From: Clostridia bacterium
GTDB taxonomy: Bacteria > Bacillota > Clostridia > Oscillospirales > CAG-272
Direction: 5' to 3'
DNA length: 9,706 nucleotides
Assembly (NCBI GenBank): GCA_029010655.1
Contig: JAQXKW010000101.1
Span: forward strand, 1-9,706
The position numbers and the translations under genes are program-made. Within the stretch, counting starts at the first letter, position 1. Every line of letters begins with the position of its first letter. This document shows, in pieces, positions 6,001-9,706 of this stretch. Below the pieces are notes generated by a model, which was not told where the DNA came from, did not search any database, and worked only from the letters and a program-made list of their open reading frames with translations.

Positions 6001-6648
6001 AAGTCCGTATGGATCTTCGGCGGCGACGGCTGGGCATACGACATCGGCTTCGGCGGTCTTGACCACGTGCTCGCTTCCGGCGAGGATGTAAACGTAATGG
6101 TATTCGATACAGAGGTTTACTCCAACACCGGCGGTCAGGCGTCCAAGGCTTCCAATATCGGTCAGGTTGCACAGTTTGCGGCGGCAGGTAAGGCTATCGG
6201 CAAGAAGAATCTTGCTGAAATCGCAATGTCCTACGGCTATGTATACGTTGCACAGATCGCTATGGGCGCTGATATGAACCAGACCCTCAAGGCAATGAAG
6301 GAAGCTGAAGCATACCACGGACCTTCTCTGATTATCGGCTACGCTCCCTGCGAGATGCACGGTATCAAGAAGGGCGGCATGCAGAACTGCCAGCTCGAAA
6401 TGAAGAAGGCAGTTGAGGCAGGCTACTGGCATATGTTCAGATACGATCCTACCAAGGAAGCTAACAAGCTGTCTATCGACTCTAAGGAGCCTACGGCAGA
6501 TTATCAGGAATTCATCAAGAACGAGGCCCGTTACGCTCGCCTCGCACAGTCCTTCCCCGAAAGATCAGCTGAGCTGTTCGCTAAGGCCGAGGCTGCTGCA
6601 AAGGCTAAATACGACCGTCTCCAGAAGATGGGTAAACTGTACGAGTAA
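3067..6648 (+). CDS. nifJ: Pyruvate:ferredoxin (flavodoxin) oxidoreductase
   Basis: A complete 1193-residue single-chain enzyme, the usual length for homodimeric bacterial PFOR. It converts pyruvate and CoA to acetyl-CoA and CO2, passing electrons to ferredoxin or flavodoxin in the cytoplasm. Domains in order: an N-terminal domain with YPITPSSP (28-35; Thr31 is the pyruvate-binding threonine known from the Desulfovibrio enzyme) and HVSAR (Arg121); a transketolase-C-like domain (about 260-400); the gamma-type domain with GLGGDGTVGANK (431-442); and a two-cluster ferredoxin domain with Cys705/708/711/715 and Cys760/763/766/770. The C-terminal thiamine-diphosphate domain carries GDGWAYDIG (986-994) and SNTGGQ (1019-1024). 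Cys831, Cys834, Cys859 and Cys1095 match the proximal 4Fe-4S ligands. AGGAGG (3054-3059) lies 7 nt before the ATG. Its own promoter and terminator make it monocistronic. Nothing links it specifically to nitrogen fixation despite the gene symbol. Confidence 0.97.
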   Translation: MARRKVSMDGNTAAAHVSYAFTEVAAIYPITPSSPMAEVTDTWSATNKNIFGEPAKNIFGENVKVMEMQSEAGAAGAVHGSLAAGALTTTYTASQGLLLMIPNMYKIAGELLPCVIHVSARCVASHALNIFGDHSDVYACRQTGFAMLAESNPQEVMDLGAVAHLATIEGRVPFLNFFDGFRTSHEIQKIEAWDYEDLKEMVDMDAIQAFRARAINPEHPVLRGSAENGDIFFQHREACNAYYDALPAIVEKYMDKVNEKLGTDYKPFNYYGAPDADRVIIAMGSICDVAEEVIDYMNAAGEKVGLIKVRLYRPFVAENLIKAIPETVKKIAVLDRTKEPGALGEPLYLDVVTALASKGVNNIKVVGGRYGLGSKDTTPASVFAVYDNLAKDAPKNNFTIGIVDDVTGLSLEEKPAPDTAPAGTIACKFWGLGGDGTVGANKNSIKIIGDHTDKYIQAYFQYDSKKTGGVTISHLRFGDKPIKSPYYITKANFVACHNPAYILKGFKIVNDVKPGGTFLLDCTWTPEELDAHLPASVKSYIANNDINFYIINAGAIAKNEVGNMKVKNTILQAAFFKLAEIMPLDEAVGYMKYMATKSYSKFGEDVVAQNHKAIDMGADALVKVDVPASWKNAGETAADAPAVGDRKELVDFVNNIVTPVGKMDGDSLPVSAFKDMADGTFPQGAAAFEKRGVAAFAPIWHDNGCIQCNSCAFVCPHAAIRPFAMTADEAAKAPATTEFAAKPVIKTEYKFTMAVSPMDCMGCTLCVKACPVAKKNPENAPIAMAPQAAALYQQAAFDYAVKNVAEKPELINTTVKGSQFKQPLLEFSGSCAGCAETSYARLITQLFGERMYISNATGCSSIWGGSAPATPYTVNRETGKGPAWANSLFEDNAEHGLGMALGQKTIREKLIGYVKQLLDIVSDDEKKAVINAYLETLDDGEANTKATKALVEMLEGCKCDCCADLKAKILAEKDYLSKKSVWIFGGDGWAYDIGFGGLDHVLASGEDVNVMVFDTEVYSNTGGQASKASNIGQVAQFAAAGKAIGKKNLAEIAMSYGYVYVAQIAMGADMNQTLKAMKEAEAYHGPSLIIGYAPCEMHGIKKGGMQNCQLEMKKAVEAGYWHMFRYDPTKEANKLSIDSKEPTADYQEFIKNEARYARLAQSFPERSAELFAKAEAAAKAKYDRLQKMGKLYE

Positions 6649-6656
6649 TTTAATTT

Positions 6657-6703
6657 AGTTTCTTATGGCGCTTTCTCCCAAAAGAAAGCGCCGCAAAGAA
6701 ACT
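6657..6703. repeat. Nested inverted repeat just after nifJ
   Basis: AGTTTCTT (6657-6664) pairs with AAGAAACT (6696-6703). Inside it GGCGCTTTCT (6667-6676) pairs with AGAAAGCGCC (6683-6692) around CCCAAA. There is no T-tract on either strand, so it is not a standard terminator. It may be an interspersed repeat or a 3'-end stabiliser of the nifJ message. Confidence 0.6.
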
Positions 6704-6708
6704 TAACA

Positions 6709-6766
6709 AACAACACGGGTGTGCCGATTCGGGCACACCCGTGTTGTTATGTTATAAGTTATTTTT
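6709..6766 (+). terminator. Probable terminator of nifJ
   Basis: A perfect 17-bp stem, AACAACACGGGTGTGCC (6709-6725) with its complement at 6732-6748, and loop GATTCG. The tail is T-rich but interrupted (ATGTTATAAGTTATTTTT). The stem strength and the position 60 bp after the nifJ stop support termination, though efficiency may be moderate. Confidence 0.65.
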
Positions 6767-6860
6767 AAGTTTACCCCAAAAACAAACGGTACAGTGTACC
6801 CATACGGGGTATCGCAGTTACTTTATCTATTTATATATATCCCTTTGTTAAAGTTTTTGC

Positions 6861-6880
6861 CCGCTTTTTTCAAAAAGCGG
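6861..6880. repeat. Hairpin CCGCTTTTT/AAAAAGCGG preceding the 29-bp array
   Basis: A 9-bp perfect inverted repeat with a 2-nt spacer, directly abutting the first unit of the tandem array. The stretch 6767-6860 before it shows only short imperfect inverted repeats (such as GGTAC-AGT-GTACC) and no gene. Confidence 0.55.
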
Positions 6881-6989
6881 CGGGGTGCGGGGCAGAGCCC
6901 CGTAATAAACGGGGTGCGGGGCAGAGCCCCGAATTAAGCGGGGTGCGGGGCGGAGCCCCGAAATAAACGGGGTGCGGGGCAGAGCCCCG
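6881..6989. repeat. Four-unit tandem repeat, exact 29-bp period
   Basis: Units start at 6881, 6910, 6939 and 6968. Each has 22 bp, CGGGGTGCGGGGCAGAGCCCCG, described in parts as CGGGGTG followed by the hairpin CGGGGC-AGA-GCCCCG, then a 7-bp A/T-rich spacer that varies (TAATAAA, AATTAAG, AAATAAA). Units are identical except A to G in the loop of unit 3. The spacers are far too short for CRISPR. The unit resembles GC-rich intergenic repeats common in gut Clostridia, from memory. An open frame across it on the minus strand is repeat-encoded and not a gene. Confidence 0.85.
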
Positions 6990-7029
6990 AATAGATATAG
7001 AAACAGGCGCATCCGGAGATGCGCCTGTT
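6990..7029 (-). terminator. Terminator of the structured RNA
   Basis: AACAGGCGCATC (7002-7013) and its exact complement (7018-7029) form a 12-bp stem with a 4-nt loop. On the minus strand the stem is followed by TTCTATATCTATT, a T-rich tail; on the plus strand there is none. It therefore reads as the minus-strand 3' end of the RNA and the DUF1292 transcript. Confidence 0.65.
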
Positions 7030-7030
7030 A

Positions 7031-7230
7031 GTCCCGCTGTGCCGTTGCACAGTAAATTTAGAACCCTGCTCTCGCAAGGCGGTGCTCTTACCTTGAGTTT
7101 CGCGCTTCCAACGTCCGATAAAGCTGTCAAAAGAGAGAATTATCGGGAGGCCTGCATCCTGCTCTCGGCTTGGGCTCCTTTAATCAATTGTGGGTTCAAC
7201 ATATACTGCCTCACGCACACAGCAGGCTAT
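7031..7230 (-). ncRNA. Structured noncoding RNA, possibly 6S RNA
   Basis: About 195 nt between the DUF1292 stop and a terminator, with no coding frame. The two ends pair: CCTGCTGTG (7226-7218) with CACAGCGGG (7041-7033, one G-U). Inside follow CGT/ACG and GCAGTA/TACTGT, separated by a 3x3 internal loop, then GAACCC/GGGTTC. Within are CCGATAA/TTATCGG and, on the 3' side, CAAGG/CCTTG. The size, a long closing stem, GTTGAACCC near the 5' side and a small CAAGG/CCTTG hairpin on the 3' side recall 6S RNA, which binds RNA polymerase by mimicking an open promoter. Against this, the inner part can be drawn as several hairpins rather than one rod. No strong promoter of its own is seen, so it may be processed from the DUF1292 transcript. 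I am fairly sure it is a structured RNA and about half sure it is 6S. Confidence 0.55.
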
Positions 7231-7239
7231 GTGCATTAA

Positions 7240-7566
7240 TTATTCGGCGTTGCCGTCGCCGGGTTCCATATCGTAGTCGATGTCGGCAAATTCGTCGTCG
7301 AAGATGTCGGCAACTCTGTCGAACTCCTCGTCGTCTTCGATGGAAACGAGAACTTCCTCCTCCTCGCCCTCCTCGTTAGTTTCGGTTTCACTGCGGAGAA
7401 CGATGTATTCCTCAGGCTCAGAGCCGTCGTCGGTGCAGGGAACGAGAGCATAATAAAGAACATCGTCAACCTCAACGGAGCCGATTATTTCGTAATCCTT
7501 TTCAACGCCCTCTTCGTCTGTCAGAGTGACAATATCGTCGCCTTCATAGATTTCATTGTCTGCCAT
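7240..7566 (-). CDS. DUF1292 family acidic protein
   Basis: A 108-residue, strongly acidic protein. Its core, DIVTLTDEEGVEKDYEIIG then LYYALVPC, EEYIVLR and VLVSIEDDEEFDRVADIF, follows the pattern of DUF1292 (the Bacillus YrzB family), a small Firmicute protein of unknown biochemical function often found near ruvX/alaS. The acidic tail (DDEFADIDYDMEP) is typical of the charge but not diagnostic. The start at 7566 (MADNEIYEG) is chosen because GAAAGG (7585-7580) precedes it, although the 13-nt spacing is long. An ATG at 7587 is in frame but directly follows a leader hairpin and lacks a ribosome binding site. It has its own promoter next to the uvrB stop. It ends just before the structured RNA and probably shares its transcript. 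Confidence 0.8.
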   Translation of the reverse strand: MADNEIYEGDDIVTLTDEEGVEKDYEIIGSVEVDDVLYYALVPCTDDGSEPEEYIVLRSETETNEEGEEEEVLVSIEDDEEFDRVADIFDDEFADIDYDMEPGDGNAE

Positions 7567-7591
7567 AATATAATCCGTGCCTTTCATAATA

Positions 7592-7610
7592 TTTGCACCG
7601 AAGGTGCAAA
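7592..7610 (-). promoter_or_regulatory. Leader hairpin before the DUF1292 gene
   Basis: TTTGCACC-TTC-GGTGCAAA on the minus strand, 8 bp with a 3-nt loop, lies about 7 nt before the GAAAGG ribosome binding site, in a leader of about 115 nt. No T-tract follows, so it is unlikely to be a terminator for uvrB. It may affect translation or message stability. Confidence 0.45.
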
Positions 7611-7689
7611 ATCACATAGAAAATCCGCTTATTTTCGTCCTTTGCGGCGGTTTCCCGTGTGCTTATTGTATGAGTTATCCTCTGTTATT

Positions 7690-7718
7690 ATTCTATACGA
7701 ATGCGTTATTTTTGTCAA
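7690..7718 (-). promoter_or_regulatory. Promoter of the DUF1292 gene
   Basis: On the minus strand TTGACA (7718-7713), a 17-bp spacer and TAGAAT (7695-7690). The -35 lies only 10 bp beyond the uvrB stop codon. The expected start is near 7683. No terminator separates uvrB from it, so some read-through from uvrB is likely too. Confidence 0.8.
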
Positions 7719-7728
7719 GAGTTTTTTG

Positions 7729-9690
7729 TCACATAGAAATTTCCATAGACTTTATCTTGTCACGCAGATATGCCGCTTCCTCGAACCGCAGCTCCATTGC
7801 TGCTTTTTTCATTTCCGCACGCAGTTTTTCGATAACGTCCTCTTTCTTTTCTTCCTTTTGCTTTTTCCCACGCTTTGCGGACGTATCCTTTGCGCCGATT
7901 TCAATCAGATTACTGATATTCTTCTTGATTGTGGTGGGAGTGATGCCGTGCTCCTCATTGTATTTTCTCTGAATTTCACGGCGGCGCTCCGTCTCGTCAA
8001 TGGCAACCTTCATGGAATCGGTAATGCTGTCGGCGTACATTATAACCTTGCCGCCCACATTTCTTGCCGCTCTGCCGATAGTCTGAATAAGCGACTGAGA
8101 GCTTCGGAGAAAGCCCTCCTTGTCTGCGTCTAAAATCGCTACAAGCGTAACCTCGGGCAGATCGATTCCCTCGCGGAGCAGATTAATTCCCACAAGAACG
8201 TCAAAAACTCCCATTCTCAGATCCCGAAGCAGCTCCTGCCGCTCCATGGTTTCCACGTTGTGATGAATATATTTCACCTTTATGTCCTGAGCGTCCAGGT
8301 ATTCGGTGAGATCCTCCGCCATTTTCTTGGTGAGAGTGGTAACGAGAACTCTCTCGCCCCGTGCCGTGCGCTGCTTTATCTCGCCGATAAGGTCGTCTAC
8401 CTGAGTTTCCACGGGGCGAACCTCTATTTCCGGGTCAAGCAGACCCGTGGGGCGGATAATCTGCTCCACGATTTGGTCGGCGTGCCGTTTTTCGTATTCC
8501 GCAGGGGTGGCGGAAACGGCTACAACCTGATTAAGCTTTGATTCAAATTCTTCAAAGCTCTGAGGCCTGTTGTCAAGGGCAGAGGGCAGACGGAAGCCGT
8601 AGTCAATAAGATTTTGCTTTCTCGCACGGTCTCCGCCGAACATTCCCCTGACCTGCGGGATTGTTACGTGGGACTCGTCGATAAACAAAAGATAATCCTT
8701 GGGGAAATAGTCCAAAAGACAAAACGGAGTGGAGCCTGCGGGTCTGCGGGCAAAAATTCTGGAATAGTTCTCAATTCCCGAGCAAAAGCCTACCTCCCGA
8801 AGCATTTCAAGGTCGTATCTTGTGCGCTCCTCTATTCTCTGGGCTTCAATGAGCTTTCCGCGGTCGGTAAAATATTTTACCCTTTCCTCCATTTCCTCCT
8901 CAATCTCCCGCAGAGCTTCCTCCCTGTGCTGTGCAGAGGTTACGTAGTGGTTGGCGGGATATACGGCGGCGTAATTCACAAACTGAAATACCTTGCCCGT
9001 AAGGGGGTCAAATTCGGAAATCCTGTCTATTTCGTCTCCGAAAAACTCAATTCTTATTGCTCTGTTGGACTGGCTGGCAGGGAATACCTCCAGAGTGTCG
9101 CCCTTCATGCGGAAGGTGCCTCGGACGAAGGAAAAGTCGTTTCTGTCGTAGCTTACGGAAATCAGCTTTCTGGCAAGGTCGTCACGGTCCATAACCATTC
9201 CCGGGCGCAAAGCCGTTACCTGAGAGGAATATTCCTCCGGGGGACCAAGCGAAAAAATGCAGGAAACGGAGGCGACGATAATAACGTCACGCCGCTCGAA
9301 AAGCGCGCTTGTGGCGCTGTGGCGGAGCTTGTCTATTTCGTCGTTTACCGACGAATCCTTTTCAATATACATGTCCTTTCCGGGCACATACGCCTCCGGC
9401 TGATAGTAGTCGTAGTAGGAGACAAAATATTCAACCGCATTGTCGGGAAAAAATTCACGGAACTCACAGCACAGCTGTGCCGCAAGGGTTTTATTGTGGG
9501 CAAGTACCAGCGTGGGACGGTTCACGTTTGCAATGACGTTTGCCATAGTAAAGGTCTTTCCCGAGCCTGTAACGCCCATAAGCGTCTGCCAGCGTTCACC
9601 GGCTTCAATTCCCGCCGACAGCTTGTCTATTGCCTGCGGCTGATCACCTGTGGGCTTGTAGCTTGAATGTAAAATAAACTTGTCCGGCAT
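7729..9690 (-). CDS. uvrB: Excinuclease ABC subunit UvrB
   Basis: A complete 653-residue UvrB, the normal family length. It is the damage-verifying helicase-like subunit of nucleotide excision repair, loaded by UvrA and then recruiting UvrC to cut. Walker A is GVTGSGKT (39-46). The damage-probing beta-hairpin segment is YYDYYQPEAYVPG (92-104). The Walker B region is FIDESH (336-341). Helicase motifs include SATPAEYE (393-400), INLLREGIDLPE (502-513) and motif VI QTIGRAARN (536-544). The C-terminal UVR coiled-coil motif that contacts UvrC is at about 618-650 (KLRAEMKKAAMELRFEEAA), preceded by a Lys/Glu-rich linker. The ATG at 9690 has GAAAGGA (9705-9699) 8 nt upstream. Its promoter and any uvrA neighbour lie beyond the right edge, so SOS control cannot be judged here. 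Confidence 0.98.
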   Translation of the reverse strand: MPDKFILHSSYKPTGDQPQAIDKLSAGIEAGERWQTLMGVTGSGKTFTMANVIANVNRPTLVLAHNKTLAAQLCCEFREFFPDNAVEYFVSYYDYYQPEAYVPGKDMYIEKDSSVNDEIDKLRHSATSALFERRDVIIVASVSCIFSLGPPEEYSSQVTALRPGMVMDRDDLARKLISVSYDRNDFSFVRGTFRMKGDTLEVFPASQSNRAIRIEFFGDEIDRISEFDPLTGKVFQFVNYAAVYPANHYVTSAQHREEALREIEEEMEERVKYFTDRGKLIEAQRIEERTRYDLEMLREVGFCSGIENYSRIFARRPAGSTPFCLLDYFPKDYLLFIDESHVTIPQVRGMFGGDRARKQNLIDYGFRLPSALDNRPQSFEEFESKLNQVVAVSATPAEYEKRHADQIVEQIIRPTGLLDPEIEVRPVETQVDDLIGEIKQRTARGERVLVTTLTKKMAEDLTEYLDAQDIKVKYIHHNVETMERQELLRDLRMGVFDVLVGINLLREGIDLPEVTLVAILDADKEGFLRSSQSLIQTIGRAARNVGGKVIMYADSITDSMKVAIDETERRREIQRKYNEEHGITPTTIKKNISNLIEIGAKDTSAKRGKKQKEEKKEDVIEKLRAEMKKAAMELRFEEAAYLRDKIKSMEISM

Positions 9691-9706
9691 ATTCCCGGTC
9701 CTTTCA

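Noticed and set aside
5578..6432. A 284-codon minus-strand frame inside nifJ
   Set aside because: Same reason: an antisense shadow of the thiamine-diphosphate domain coding sequence.
6881..6989. CRISPR array suggested by regular 29-bp spacing
   Set aside because: The repeat is 22 bp with only 7-bp A/T-rich spacers, and no cas genes are present.
6870..7130. An 86-codon minus-strand frame with Pro/Ala repeats
   Set aside because: The repeats are a translation of the 29-bp tandem array, and the frame crosses the RNA terminator.
8614..9666. A 350-codon plus-strand frame opposite uvrB
   Set aside because: It is fully antisense to uvrB, whose motifs are intact, and has no family resemblance or ribosome binding site.

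Overview
The window looks like chromosome from an anaerobic Firmicute of the Clostridia, most likely a gut Oscillospiraceae/Ruminococcaceae-type organism. The evidence is a single-chain pyruvate:ferredoxin oxidoreductase, a DUF1292 acidic protein, strong AGGAGG-type ribosome binding sites, and GC-rich interspersed hairpin repeats of a style I associate with that group. The taxonomic call is an inference; no ribosomal or other marker gene is present.

Layout, left to right. (1) 1-172, minus: the N-terminus of a secreted protein, cut by the window edge. (2) 173-1291: about 1.1 kb with no intact gene. It holds two diverged direct copies of a composite hairpin repeat (481-787 and 1026-1195), a third related hairpin (1216-1244), and between them the 5' end of a BlaI/MecI-type repressor gene. 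That gene still has its promoter and two palindromic operators but breaks off after about 22 codons, where repeat sequence begins. (3) 1292-2159, minus: an alpha/beta-hydrolase (acetylesterase-like) with its own consensus promoter, preceded by a 68-residue XRE-type DNA-binding protein (2241-2447, minus). (4) 2568-2834, plus: a three-helix membrane protein divergent from the XRE gene, with overlapping promoters. (5) 3067-6648, plus: nifJ (pyruvate:ferredoxin oxidoreductase), monocistronic, with promoter, a 5'-end dyad and a downstream terminator. (6) 6649-7030: a chain of hairpins, including a four-unit tandem repeat with an exact 29-bp period. (7) 7031-7230, minus: a structured noncoding RNA, possibly 6S RNA, ending in a terminator. 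(8) 7240-7566, minus: a DUF1292 protein with a promoter just after uvrB and a leader of about 115 nt. (9) 7729-9690, minus: uvrB, complete.

The genes do not form one pathway. nifJ feeds central fermentation by making acetyl-CoA and reduced ferredoxin. uvrB is DNA repair, and the esterase suits a carbohydrate-degrading lifestyle. The XRE/membrane-protein pair looks like a small self-regulated unit. I found no convincing new multi-gene system. The parts most worth attention are the operator-bearing repressor remnant between repeats, the hairpins that keep their geometry while changing both arms together, and the structured RNA at 7031-7230.
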